Origin: Actinomycetes bacterium
Lineage (GTDB): Bacteria; Auribacterota; JAJCYG01
DNA length: 64,000 nt
NCBI GenBank assembly: GCA_029263055.1
Contig: JAJCYG010000054.1
Span: 1-64,000, forward strand
Direction of reading: 5' to 3'
Shown here: positions 1-8,835 of the stretch, one piece after another
Position numbering within the stretch: the stretch's first letter is position 1
Layout: each line of letters opens with the position of its first letter
Notes under the pieces: generated by a model
The model's database searches: none
What the model was told of the DNA's origin: nothing
The model's input: only the letters and a program-made list of their open reading frames with translations
Made by a program: the position numbers and the translations under genes

Positions 1-1
1 A

Positions 2-1621
2 GAGGTTCTAATCTCGACTGCAGAGAAACTCATTAAAACAAGGCTCTCTCAAACCTATCCTTATTTACCTGAGGCGAAAAGAGACGAACTGACCTTAGAC
101 ATGATTGCAGGAGAAAAGAAGTTTACAGCCTTTGCTGAAGCAGAAGTGGCACACTATTCTACTGATTGGGATGAAATCGAAGAACAGATTCCAGCCCTTC
201 TTCAAACAGCGAAAGAGAAAGAATGGGATCAAAGCCAACTGGAAGAAGAACTGATGAACGGTTCTATAGACGAGCTCTTAACCTACATGGGCGATCCTTT
301 AAAAGCCCTCTTAATTCAAGAAGTGTCGGATGACACTCTCTTTAATAACGCGATTCATTTTACTAAAGAGAGTCTTCATTTACTCAATCTAATGAGACAA
401 GCAAGAGATGAAAAGCCACTCTCATTTAAAGAGAACGAAAACCTTTTTGTCGCAGAAATCATTCGTCATTTTTTAAGCCTAAAATATCAATTTTTAGGAG
501 AGGAACTCCTTGAAACAGAGGACATTTTAAAAGCCCTCTTTCCCAATGGCTCAGAACAACCCAAGTTTAATTCTTTTCTCGATAGATTCATGCAAAATAG
601 TCTTCTCAAATTTCGAGAACTCTTCCCATTCTATGCAGGTAGAGACAAAAAAGAAATTATAGAACGTTTATTTAATCCGGCTCTCTCTGCAGAAGAAGTT
701 AAAACAGACTTTGATCAGAAAACGCGTCAAAAAGTTATCTTTGTTCCAGCCCAAAGAGTCGAAGAGGTTGACTATTACATTGTGGTGCCACTCAGATCAA
801 AATCTGGGGTTGGAATTAAACTCTATTTTCGTCCGATTCAAAGAGAAGCAAGTTTTCTTGAAGAAGGGAAAATCAATTATCAAATCAGAGCAACAACCTT
901 AGCCGATGTGAAACGCCAGGTTGCAAGACAAGAAGAAGTTATTTTAGAGCACTTAAAAGGAGTCGAAAAAGAAATAAATGGAAACTACTCTCTTACCAGA
1001 CTGCAAACAAACTATGGAGAAGCTCCTCTTTTAACACAAAACCATGAATGGCCCCTCTTTCTATTAGCTCGAGGCAATGCAATACAACAAGAGCTAAAAA
1101 TCGACATTAAAGAAGCTGTTTCCATTACTCTGGCTGAAGGTAAAGCTATAGGCTCTATTTTATTTCATCCCTTTGAAACTAAAGAAGAGAAAACTAAAAT
1201 ATTGATTGTCGAGCAAGATGATGAAGGAAACTTTAAGACAGCTCATCTTAAAGGGCACATTAACTTTTTACACGATTTGATCAATCTCGATTTTAAATCT
1301 CGAGCCAAAATAGATGTCTTAAAAGAAGTAAGCCAAAGCAGTGGCGTAGAAATCTACGTCACTCAAAAAAGAGAAGCAGGCACCCTCTACTTCCGCAACC
1401 GAAACGGATTCTATGGCTTCCGCTTCAACAAAGGAAAAAGAGAAAACATTCAACTAAACGGCGTCCAACAAGAAGACCTAATAAACGTCTCCCTCATCCT
1501 AGCCATCGCCAACCAAAATGGAGCCGAAACACCGCAGCAAACAGAAACCGAACCGACTCCCAAAACATATCGCTTGAACCCATATATCTTAGACCTCAAA
1601 CTCACCGCCCCCTCCCTCTAA
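2..1621 (+). CDS. 3' end of a large protein of unknown function (5' truncated by window)
   Basis: The reading frame is open from base 2, so the gene starts upstream of the window; 539 residues are visible before the TAA. I do not recognise the family. The visible part is charged and mostly helical at first (about residues 35-230). It then becomes beta-rich, with alternating hydrophobic stretches (YYIVVPLRSKSGVGIKLYF) that loosely resemble the N-terminal part of the exported 2056-aa protein at 51777-57947. No transmembrane segment or catalytic motif is evident. The last 80 codons use many more C-ending codons than the rest of the gene, ending in a Thr/Pro/Glu-rich linker and a short hydrophobic tail. 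The stop is followed at once by the left palindrome of the RAYT element. By context it may be another member of the large exported protein set here, but the N-terminus is not visible. Confidence 0.8.
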   Translation, partial: EVLISTAEKLIKTRLSQTYPYLPEAKRDELTLDMIAGEKKFTAFAEAEVAHYSTDWDEIEEQIPALLQTAKEKEWDQSQLEEELMNGSIDELLTYMGDPLKALLIQEVSDDTLFNNAIHFTKESLHLLNLMRQARDEKPLSFKENENLFVAEIIRHFLSLKYQFLGEELLETEDILKALFPNGSEQPKFNSFLDRFMQNSLLKFRELFPFYAGRDKKEIIERLFNPALSAEEVKTDFDQKTRQKVIFVPAQRVEEVDYYIVVPLRSKSGVGIKLYFRPIQREASFLEEGKINYQIRATTLADVKRQVARQEEVILEHLKGVEKEINGNYSLTRLQTNYGEAPLLTQNHEWPLFLLARGNAIQQELKIDIKEAVSITLAEGKAIGSILFHPFETKEEKTKILIVEQDDEGNFKTAHLKGHINFLHDLINLDFKSRAKIDVLKEVSQSSGVEIYVTQKREAGTLYFRNRNGFYGFRFNKGKRENIQLNGVQQEDLINVSLILAIANQNGAETPQQTETEPTPKTYRLNPYILDLKLTAPSL

Positions 1622-1623
1622 CC

Positions 1624-1657
1624 TGTGGATAACCGGGGTCAGGCTCAGTTATCCACA
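1624..1657. repeat. Left RAYT palindrome containing two inverted DnaA-box 9-mers
   Basis: Arms 1624-1633 and 1648-1657 are exact reverse complements (10 bp) around a GC-rich spacer. TGTGGATAA occurs at 1624-1632 and TTATCCACA at 1649-1657, both exact matches to the bacterial DnaA-box consensus. The spacer carries the GGGGTCAGGCTC motif, which recurs inverted in the right palindrome. Confidence 0.85.
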
Positions 1658-2296
1658 ACTTTGATTTAACCGCCTTACTTTTTCAACAAACTCAACCGAA
1701 CCAATAGCGCCTGTAGCACCTCCTCTTTTTTCAACATCCCAAACAGGCAAATTCATCCCTTTTTCTACAAATTGTATATATCGAGCAACAGCCATTTCTT
1801 TATCTGAACCAAAGAGATTCAACATCCAATTTATTTCGATCCAATCCTGCTCTTTAATAGAAACGTAATCTTTAAAACTGCTCCATTCATAATCTTTTGG
1901 ATTTCTAGCTATATTTGCACGTACTGGATTCAGATGTATATAACGAGTCAACTCCATTAAATAAGTGTCATTCTCTATTAAGATCGATTTAAATCGAGAC
2001 TGGAAAAGAGGTCCTACTCGATCCCACTTCTTATTAAAATAGGCAACATAGCTAGAACTCAAATAATGCATTGCTTCTGATAAACAGCGCTGTTTTACCC
2101 CGACTAAGAGGTGGTAGTGATTATTCATCAAACAATATGAATATATTTTTAGAGGATATTTTTTAGGTATATTTTGTAATAAAGATAGAAAATGATTTTT
2201 ATCTTTATCATTGAGAAAGATATCTCTTTTTTCCACACCTCTATTTAGAATATGAAAAAAAGAATTTGAGAATTCGACTCTAAGTTTTCTTGGCAT
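1649..2296 (-). CDS. REP-associated tyrosine transposase (RAYT, IS200-like Y1 family)
   Basis: A 215-aa protein of the Y1_Tnp / TnpA_REP family. These are single-strand DNA endonucleases that cut with one tyrosine and bind hairpin REP sequences. Visible hallmarks are the N-terminal FFHILNRG block, the HUH metal-binding motif in MNNHYHLLV, and the RYIHLNPVRA block that follows the catalytic tyrosine region. Length is normal for RAYTs, so it looks intact. The start is the ATG at 2296; there is no strong Shine-Dalgarno. The stop codon lies inside the left palindrome (TAA formed by the DnaA-box-like sequence). Unlike IS200/IS605 insertion sequences, RAYTs are generally vertically inherited and paired with dispersed REPs; whether matching REPs occur elsewhere in this genome cannot be seen here. 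Confidence 0.9.
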   Translation of the reverse strand: MPRKLRVEFSNSFFHILNRGVEKRDIFLNDKDKNHFLSLLQNIPKKYPLKIYSYCLMNNHYHLLVGVKQRCLSEAMHYLSSSYVAYFNKKWDRVGPLFQSRFKSILIENDTYLMELTRYIHLNPVRANIARNPKDYEWSSFKDYVSIKEQDWIEINWMLNLFGSDKEMAVARYIQFVEKGMNLPVWDVEKRGGATGAIGSVEFVEKVRRLNQSCG

Positions 2297-2396
2297 ACCG
2301 ACTTCATATGCAAGAATGATGCTAATTTGAATAGGGTAAAATTAAACGAAAAGAAAACAATATTGTTAAATTTATCTTCCAGAAATTACAAAAATG

Positions 2397-2454
2397 AAAC
2401 TTTCAGCCTGTGGATAACTGAGCCTGACCCCGATTATCCACAGGCTGAAAGTTT
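2397..2454. repeat. Right RAYT palindrome, 21-bp perfect arms, with two DnaA-box 9-mers
   Basis: Perfect inverted repeat, 2397-2417 against 2434-2454, with loop 2418-2433. DnaA-box 9-mers lie at 2409-2417 (minus orientation) and 2434-2442 (plus orientation). The right arm covers the first two bases of the antisense stop codon of the 1309-aa gene (stop 2455-2453). A transcript from either side would fold into a very stable stem, so a terminator or mRNA-end role is plausible. Confidence 0.85.
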
Positions 2455-5400
2455 AGATGGCGCTTGCGAAGGCTTGGGCGGAGCGGGTGGCGGCTTCTAG
2501 TAGGTCTCCTTCAGGGGAGCCTGGGAGCCATTCGATTGGGTCGGTGCCATTGTTATCGGCATCTTCTTCGCCCATGGATAAGGCTAGCTCTGAGAGCAAG
2601 CCTAGTACCTGTGAGGTAAAGCCCCACTCATTGTCATACCACACCACAGTCTCCTGACGAAAACGAACGGCATCTTCGTCTAATTGCATTTCAAGACGTA
2701 AGCGTCCTTCGTCAAAAACAGATGTGATGGGATCACGACGAATCGCATCTGCATTCATCAGTTCATTAGGTGGAGAAACCTTGAATGAACCTTGAAAGAG
2801 ATAATCAGAAGCATAATGAATCGCTTCTAAAACTTTGCGCTCTAAATATTTTTTCAATTCAGCATCAGGAGTATCAGTACGCACATTGTACATTGCCACA
2901 CTCTGACTCAAGGCAAAATTAGAACCGGTGCTTTGTTGCACGCGCAATGAATCTGTCTCAACTTTTCTTGCACCTGGTAACACCCAAGAAACCGCTTTAG
3001 TCACACCTGAAGAGGTAAGGTTCATTCCCCCGTTCCCCTTTTTCTTCACATCATCTGCTTTAGAAGCAGATTCTGAATCGGTATGTTCATTACGAGCAGG
3101 TTGAGTATTGGTCACGGCATGGTTCGTCACTGCTTTTCCATTTTCGAAAAGCTTGAATCGAATAGGCAGACTCTTGTCTTTACGCCAATCTTCTGGAAAA
3201 TCGTCCCAAAAAGTATTAAATCTTTCTCGAATCGCTCTTTGAACCCGTTTGTTTAATAAACCAATTCCTGCTTTTTTCATTGCAGGCAGGTTGTAAAGCA
3301 CTTCATTCATAAAGAGTGAAAAAATTCCACAATTGGTTGTACACGAACCTGGAGAAAAAAGACGCCCTGTCTTCCACATGTTTCGAACATCACTTAAGTG
3401 ATAAACAAATAAACGTCTTTTTGTTGGATCAGTATCATCTTTTTTAGCTTCTTCAGCTGGCTTGACTTTTTTATACGGCGCAGGAATCAATGCTTTTTTA
3501 ATCACACCTGAAGTGGTTGCAGTATCCACGTCATCTAATAATGAACCTGAAGCAGTAAACAAAAAGTAATTATTAGTTTGATTAGCACTGAGCCCAGCTA
3601 AAGGAAATGAAGCACCATAAGGTATCTCATCTGGATTTAAATAGCCTCTTTCACCTCGTCCTTGAATAAAATAAATTTTTTCACTTCCATTGATTGTCAT
3701 CCAAGCTAAAACTTTGTCAAAATCAATATCATCTCGGTCAAATTCTTCTTCAGAAGGAACCACTAAGCCCCATTTAATATCTGCATCTAACTTTCCATAG
3801 GTGCCATCTGCAGAATAAGGAACCACGACATCTTTGATGGAACCAGGACCCACAATTTCAGCAAAACGAACATTAAAGTTTCCAACTTGGTAATCTGGCA
3901 AGTTAAGCCGCTTCATCTCTTCATTGACCACATTCTGCATCAGAGCACCAATAGCCACACGTCCAATTCGGCCTGTAGGAGCTTGTAAAATACCGACAGC
4001 AGGTTCGGGTGCAAACTCCACATATGGAAACACACGACGCGCAGTAGGAATCGTTCCTCGTTCAAAAAGAAAATCACGCACTTTATCTCGTTTTGATTCC
4101 AGTTCAGTTCCTTCTGGCAAGTCACCAGGACGACGTCCACGAAAACCAAATGAATCAACTAATTCCCAAATCGCTCCGGCCCGTTCCCAATCCGCGTCAT
4201 ACCAAACATGCAAATGAACTTTGTGTAAATGCTTATTTGAATTTTTTATGGGATGAACTTTGGTCCCATCTTTTAAACTGATATGAACACCTGGTTGTTT
4301 GCGAACATGTTTTCCCATAATCTGATGGTCATAAAGATGAAGATATCCTTTTAATGGGCCATCAGCTAACTGGCGTAAGGTCTTTTGAACATCCTCAACA
4401 CTTAACTCTTGTTCTGCCCCCACTTCTAATGTCATTTCCATTTTAGAAGCAGTCCGGTCACTCACCATTTCACCTTGCACCGTATCAATATTCACTTCAT
4501 TTCCCGGGGTATATTTCCCAAAATCATTGAAATAATCTGTAAATCGAGAAGCAACATGGTCTTCTTGAGCTCCTGTAAAAGGGACAATCACATTTTGATG
4601 ACCATGCCGATTACTAGCATCTAAAGGTTGAGCTTTATTACGCAGCTGAGCACGCACACGAATCGCACGCACACTCAAAACATGAAAATCACTTTCGGAG
4701 CGAAGGCCATTAATCAGTCGGGAACCAGCACGACGGCTTGTGTCTGGAGCTTTAAAATGCCTTAAATTTGGAGCCGCTGTTTCTATTTTTCCTCCATTAA
4801 ACTGAGGATCAACCACGGTTCGGTAAGGTGCGTTACGGCTAAACAAATCCATATTAGAATAGGTACGAATCGAACCCCCTGTTTGATCAAGAACAGATTC
4901 TAATTCTCGGGATTCCCTTGTAAATAAAATCTCCCGATTTCCATCATCTGTACTTTCAGTTTGAACTTGAAAATTACCCCCCACTAAAGCATCAATGTCT
5001 CCAATGTCAGAAGCAATAGTCCCTGTTTGTTTAAGCTGACCTAACTGTTTCATATTCTTAAAGACCCATACTTTTTGGCCATTTAAAATCAAATACCCAT
5101 AGGTTCCCACCTTTTTGTCATCGATCTCGACGTAATCAATATCTTTATACAACTCTTCATAGTCAGCATGATCCAAATTAACCTTTAAGGCGTATGGGGT
5201 TGTTCCAACAATCATCTTTGGAGCCACATTGGGTGATTCTTTCATTCGAGCTAATAATGTTGGGCTTAATGAGTCTTTCACATCATAAAGCAAAGCAACA
5301 CTTCTTGATTCTCGTTTAACTTCAGTAATAAAGTCTTGAATTTCTGGCTTAGGTGGAACCGTTCCTCTTTTTTTATGAAGGATCTGAACCAACTCAGGCA

Positions 5401-6382
5401 AATCAATGCCTGCGGGATCTTTTTTTCCGGCATAAGAAGATAAAAGAGGATCCCAGATAATAGGGGTCCGTGCTGAAAAGTTATGAACTTTGGCTAATAC
5501 ATTATAAAGGAGTTGTGCATACTCTTCTTTACGGTGTTCTGTAGGTGTTGCAAAAAGAGGATAGGATAAAACACGGTCTCCTTTATAAACTAGTTTTAAA
5601 GCCAAACCAGTCTCTTCTTGATAAAAATAAATGGTGCGAAATGGTTTTTTACTTAAAGGGATTAATGCTCGGATTCCATTACCTAAATCACGTGCATCTT
5701 TAAAAGGGATTTCACGAAGAGGCTCTGGTAAATTCTCACGTTCCACAGAGCTTCCATTTCTTAAAAGAAAATATTGTCCTTCACGACGAGAATCTCCGTT
5801 TTCAGCATAGTTAAAAACAGAACCTTCAACCGCTTCTTCAACAATAACACCAAAGCGATTTTCTCTATCAGAATTTAAAGCATATGCTTTTAATTCAATA
5901 GCAGGACTAATCATTTCATGTCTGTCAGGGTTATCAAAAAGAGCTTCTCCCTCTAAAAGACTTTCCATGTCTGAAGTAACCACTCGGTACTCCAACAGGT
6001 AATTGCTTGTTCTTAAATAAAAAATACGATGCCCTCTATAAAAAGAATTAAACCAGTTTTCACCTCGGTAAAGATTAAAATGAGTTTCTAATCGAGCTAA
6101 AAGCCCATCTAAACCAACGGCATCTTCATCTACTTCAAATGGAAGTTCATGCGCCACGTGTACTTTTTCTGAGGTTAAAGAAATCGTAGGCTCTAAAAGT
6201 GGACCTTTAAAAACAAATTCATCTACTTTTACTGCTGCAGGAGTGACTTGCTTAAAAGCAGGTAATGTTACAGGTGCTAAATTTTGATTTGATTGTGAAA
6301 GCGGAGTCGGCAGTGAAAAAGAAAGACTAACCGAAAAAACCATTAAAGTGGATAAAAGACGTTTGAATAATTTGGACTGCAT
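2453..6382 (-). CDS. Large exported protein with C-terminal GAPDH-like domain
   Basis: A 1309-aa protein with a signal peptide (positively charged MQSKLFKR, then a hydrophobic core to about residue 28). Residues about 800-1260 carry glyceraldehyde-3-phosphate dehydrogenase landmarks in the correct order: GRIGR at 804-808, YGASFPL near 922, the catalytic SCTTNC with Cys1014, a NHAVTNTQ block with the expected active-site His1088, a MNLTSSGVTKAV block near 1120, and WYDNEWGF at 1248-1255. The Cys-to-His spacing is 74 residues instead of about 27, so insertions enlarge the domain. Residues about 375-745 look like a second, degenerate GAPDH-like module ending in GPLKGYL (675) and WYDADW (727). 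Residues 50-350 are unrecognised. The start is supported by GGAGG eight bases upstream of ATG 6382. An enzymatic role outside the cytoplasm is unproven; a structural or binding role is equally possible. Confidence 0.85.
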   Translation of the reverse strand: MQSKLFKRLLSTLMVFSVSLSFSLPTPLSQSNQNLAPVTLPAFKQVTPAAVKVDEFVFKGPLLEPTISLTSEKVHVAHELPFEVDEDAVGLDGLLARLETHFNLYRGENWFNSFYRGHRIFYLRTSNYLLEYRVVTSDMESLLEGEALFDNPDRHEMISPAIELKAYALNSDRENRFGVIVEEAVEGSVFNYAENGDSRREGQYFLLRNGSSVERENLPEPLREIPFKDARDLGNGIRALIPLSKKPFRTIYFYQEETGLALKLVYKGDRVLSYPLFATPTEHRKEEYAQLLYNVLAKVHNFSARTPIIWDPLLSSYAGKKDPAGIDLPELVQILHKKRGTVPPKPEIQDFITEVKRESRSVALLYDVKDSLSPTLLARMKESPNVAPKMIVGTTPYALKVNLDHADYEELYKDIDYVEIDDKKVGTYGYLILNGQKVWVFKNMKQLGQLKQTGTIASDIGDIDALVGGNFQVQTESTDDGNREILFTRESRELESVLDQTGGSIRTYSNMDLFSRNAPYRTVVDPQFNGGKIETAAPNLRHFKAPDTSRRAGSRLINGLRSESDFHVLSVRAIRVRAQLRNKAQPLDASNRHGHQNVIVPFTGAQEDHVASRFTDYFNDFGKYTPGNEVNIDTVQGEMVSDRTASKMEMTLEVGAEQELSVEDVQKTLRQLADGPLKGYLHLYDHQIMGKHVRKQPGVHISLKDGTKVHPIKNSNKHLHKVHLHVWYDADWERAGAIWELVDSFGFRGRRPGDLPEGTELESKRDKVRDFLFERGTIPTARRVFPYVEFAPEPAVGILQAPTGRIGRVAIGALMQNVVNEEMKRLNLPDYQVGNFNVRFAEIVGPGSIKDVVVPYSADGTYGKLDADIKWGLVVPSEEEFDRDDIDFDKVLAWMTINGSEKIYFIQGRGERGYLNPDEIPYGASFPLAGLSANQTNNYFLFTASGSLLDDVDTATTSGVIKKALIPAPYKKVKPAEEAKKDDTDPTKRRLFVYHLSDVRNMWKTGRLFSPGSCTTNCGIFSLFMNEVLYNLPAMKKAGIGLLNKRVQRAIRERFNTFWDDFPEDWRKDKSLPIRFKLFENGKAVTNHAVTNTQPARNEHTDSESASKADDVKKKGNGGMNLTSSGVTKAVSWVLPGARKVETDSLRVQQSTGSNFALSQSVAMYNVRTDTPDAELKKYLERKVLEAIHYASDYLFQGSFKVSPPNELMNADAIRRDPITSVFDEGRLRLEMQLDEDAVRFRQETVVWYDNEWGFTSQVLGLLSELALSMGEEDADNNGTDPIEWLPGSPEGDLLEAATRSAQAFASAI

Positions 6383-6424
6383 TTGTGTTTCCTCCGTTTA
6401 CAATTCAATCAAAATCAAAAATTA

Positions 6425-6453
6425 ACTATACCAACATTACTTAATTTTGTCAA
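6425..6453 (-). promoter_or_regulatory. Sigma-70-type promoter for the 1309-aa exported protein
   Basis: On the minus strand TTGACA (6453-6448) is followed after exactly 17 bp by TATAGT (6430-6425), 42 bp before the start codon. The rest of the 6383-6621 intergenic region, shared with divergent otsA, is AT-rich with no further recognisable element. Confidence 0.65.
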
Positions 6454-6621
6454 TGGCCATCCATGGCAAGTGCTTACATAAAGCTAACCCAATCACAGTA
6501 GCCCCTTATACCACACTATATTCCGTTAAAATCAATAAAACAGCATAAAGCCCCCAATCTATAGCCTCTTCTATTATATGAAGCTTTTCTTTTTAGGGCG
6601 CTTCCTTTACACTAAACACCT

Positions 6622-8091
6622 ATGTGGAACAAAGAACAACTAACTCAGCTTCTTCAAGATAAACTCAAAGACACAAAATTTATCATGGTGGCCAACCGGC
6701 AGCCCTACAAACATATTTTGCGTGATGGAAAAGTGACTTATGTGAAACCAACAGGTGGTGTGGTCTCTGCGCTTGATCCGGTGATGCGCGTTTGTAAAGG
6801 TCTGTGGGTTGCTTACGGAGATGGGGACGCCGATAAAAAAGTGACTGGCGAAGATGGCAAAATCGCTGTGCCGCCCGATAACCCGTCTTATACACTCAAA
6901 CGAATTTGGCTCAACAACACAGAAGCAGATGGCTATTATTATGGTTTTGCTAATGAAGTGCTTTGGCCTCTTTGCCATGTGGTTTATCAACGGCCATTAT
7001 TTAATCCAGAAGATTGGAAACATTACGTGGCAGTCAACCAGCGTTTTGCTGATGCGGTTTTAGAAGAAATTAAAGATGATGACGACGCCTTTATTTTTGT
7101 TCAAGATTATCACTTGGCTCTCTTTCCAAAATTTGTAAAAGAGAAACGACCTGATGTGCGGATTGCTCAGTTTTGGCATATTCCATGGCCCAACCCAGAA
7201 GCGTTTCGAATTTGTCCGCAAGCTAAAGAAATTTTAGAAGGCTTGTTAGCCAACGATCTCTTCACACTTCATGTGCGCCAACATGTGAATCATTTTCTCG
7301 ACACCGTCGGACAATTGATTGAAGGACGTGTTGATATGGAACGAGTCTCTGTGGTTAAAGACGAACACGAAACATTAGTACGGCACACTCCTATCAGTGT
7401 TGATTTTGATGAAATTTCTCAACTCGCCTCAGAGCCTGAAATTGAAACATTGATGAAAGAGCTCAAAGAGAAACATAATGTTGGAGACGACCAATTGATC
7501 TTTGGCGGGCTTGAACGCATGGACTACACCAAAGGAATTCCAGAACGCCTCATTGGCTATCGTCGATTTCTTGAAAAGTACCCACAGTTTCGAGGTAAAG
7601 TGGTCTACTTTCAAGCCGGTGAATTAAGCCGAACCCATATTGAAAAGTATCGTCAACTCAATAAAGAAATTGAATCGATTATTGATGACATCAACTGGAA
7701 ATATTCAGAAGGGGATTGGAAACCAGTAATCATGTGCCGCGACCTCCTCTCCACAAAACAAATTTACGCGCTTTTTAGAATGAGCCATAGTTTTGTTGTC
7801 AGTTCATTACATGATGGAATGAACTTAGTCGCTAAAGAATATGTAGCCAGTCGCTCTGATGAAAAAGGCTCTCTTATTTTAAGTCGTTTTACTGGATCAG
7901 CGAGAGAACTAACCCAATCAATACAGGTTAATCCTTATGACCAAGAAGAGATGGCTGAAGCCTTTAAAAAAGCAACCAAGATGTCTCCTAAAGAACAGAC
8001 ACGGCGCATGAAAAAGCTGCGTCAAAGCGTGTCTGAAAACAACATCTACAAATGGATTGGAACCATTATCTCCAATCTAACGAATATCTAA
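6622..8091 (+). CDS. otsA: Trehalose-6-phosphate synthase (GT20)
   Basis: A 489-aa retaining glycosyltransferase of family GT20. It transfers glucose from a nucleotide sugar (UDP- or ADP-glucose) to glucose-6-phosphate, giving trehalose-6-phosphate. Family motifs seen in order: ANRQP at the N-terminus, PTGGVVSAL (phosphate-binding loop), FVQDYHL followed by FWHIPWPNPEAFR (acceptor site), ERMDYTKGIPERL (donor phosphate-binding Arg/Lys segment) and SSLHDGMNLVAKEY (donor-site acidic block). Length is typical. Its stop abuts the otsB ATG with no gap, so the two are surely co-transcribed. No Shine-Dalgarno precedes ATG 6622, and a TACACT box sits only 8 bp upstream, so the message could be leaderless. 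Related GT20 enzymes such as glucosylglycerol-phosphate synthase cannot be fully excluded, but the otsB neighbour supports OtsA. Confidence 0.93.
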   Translation: MWNKEQLTQLLQDKLKDTKFIMVANRQPYKHILRDGKVTYVKPTGGVVSALDPVMRVCKGLWVAYGDGDADKKVTGEDGKIAVPPDNPSYTLKRIWLNNTEADGYYYGFANEVLWPLCHVVYQRPLFNPEDWKHYVAVNQRFADAVLEEIKDDDDAFIFVQDYHLALFPKFVKEKRPDVRIAQFWHIPWPNPEAFRICPQAKEILEGLLANDLFTLHVRQHVNHFLDTVGQLIEGRVDMERVSVVKDEHETLVRHTPISVDFDEISQLASEPEIETLMKELKEKHNVGDDQLIFGGLERMDYTKGIPERLIGYRRFLEKYPQFRGKVVYFQAGELSRTHIEKYRQLNKEIESIIDDINWKYSEGDWKPVIMCRDLLSTKQIYALFRMSHSFVVSSLHDGMNLVAKEYVASRSDEKGSLILSRFTGSARELTQSIQVNPYDQEEMAEAFKKATKMSPKEQTRRMKKLRQSVSENNIYKWIGTIISNLTNI

Positions 8092-8835
8092 ATGAAAGCA
8101 CTCTTTGGTTTTGACTTTGATGGCACGTTAACACCAATTGTTTCTCACCCTGATAAGGCGAAGGTTCCCTCAACAACAATCAAGCAACTCCAAACAATTC
8201 AAAAAAAATATGAAGCAAATATTCTCATCCTCTCAGGAAGACCTTTAAGTTACCTTAAAAGTAAATTCCCTCGAACCGGTTTTTATCTCGCTGGCAATCA
8301 TGGTTTTGAATGCCAAGGGCCTAAAACAAACTATGTACACCCTCAAGCTAAAGCAGCCATCACTCAACTTAAAAAAATAAAAAAATGGGTCTCACCTTTT
8401 TTAAAAGAATTTAAGGGGTGCTGGCTTGAAGACAAGAAGTATACCTTTTCAATTCACTATCGAGCCCTTCCTAAAAAAGAACATGAGCGTTTTTGCCGCA
8501 AGTTAAAAGCTCATCTTAAAAGCTTTCCAACAGGGGTAAAAAAGATAAAACTCCGTCCTGGAAAGTGTGTTTTAGAGATCCGTCCTCAAATCGATTGGGA
8601 CAAAGGAAAAATGTATCTCTGGTTACAAAAAAAGCTAAAACTAAAACCAAAACAAGATTTCTTTTTCTATGCAGGTGACGACGTCACAGATGAAGATGTT
8701 TTTAAAGTATTAAAAAAACTAAAGGGCATTTCTCTTTATGTCGGAACAAACATCAAACAAACAAAAGCAAACTACTTTGTTAAAGATCAGAAAGATTTTA
8801 AAAAATGCTTAAAAATGATATTTATAAACAAATGA
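8092..8835 (+). CDS. otsB: Trehalose-6-phosphate phosphatase (HAD superfamily)
   Basis: A 247-aa HAD phosphatase that removes phosphate from trehalose-6-phosphate to release trehalose. Visible HAD motifs: DFDGTL with nucleophile Asp8 and acid/base Asp10, LSGRP (motif II), a lysine in the DKGK segment (motif III) and GDDVTDED (motif IV). GNHGFE and the RPGKCVLEIRP block are characteristic of the trehalose phosphatase cap. The ATG directly follows the otsA stop, and the 3' end overlaps the next start in an ATGA junction, implying tight translational coupling of the three genes. Confidence 0.92.
   Translation: MKALFGFDFDGTLTPIVSHPDKAKVPSTTIKQLQTIQKKYEANILILSGRPLSYLKSKFPRTGFYLAGNHGFECQGPKTNYVHPQAKAAITQLKKIKKWVSPFLKEFKGCWLEDKKYTFSIHYRALPKKEHERFCRKLKAHLKSFPTGVKKIKLRPGKCVLEIRPQIDWDKGKMYLWLQKKLKLKPKQDFFFYAGDDVTDEDVFKVLKKLKGISLYVGTNIKQTKANYFVKDQKDFKKCLKMIFINK

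Larger units (their letters stand above)
1622..2454 (-). mobile_element. REP/RAYT-type element: Y1 transposase bracketed by inverted palindromes
   Basis: A single-gene element whose two ends are near-identical palindromes in opposite orientation. The left palindrome has arms 1624-1633 and 1648-1657 around a 14-nt spacer. The right one has arms 2397-2417 and 2434-2454, perfect over 21 bp, around a 16-nt loop. The left end is the reverse complement of the core of the right end with one mismatch. Each arm contains the 9-mer TTATCCACA, the DnaA-box consensus. The left palindrome overlaps the transposase stop codon; the right one overlaps the stop codon of the neighbouring 1309-aa gene and could act as a bidirectional terminator stem, although it lacks a T-tract. 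Confidence 0.75.

Noticed and set aside
3924..4281. Open frames opposite the GAPDH-like gene
   Set aside because: They are antisense shadows of a well-supported coding region, with low-complexity basic or aromatic composition.
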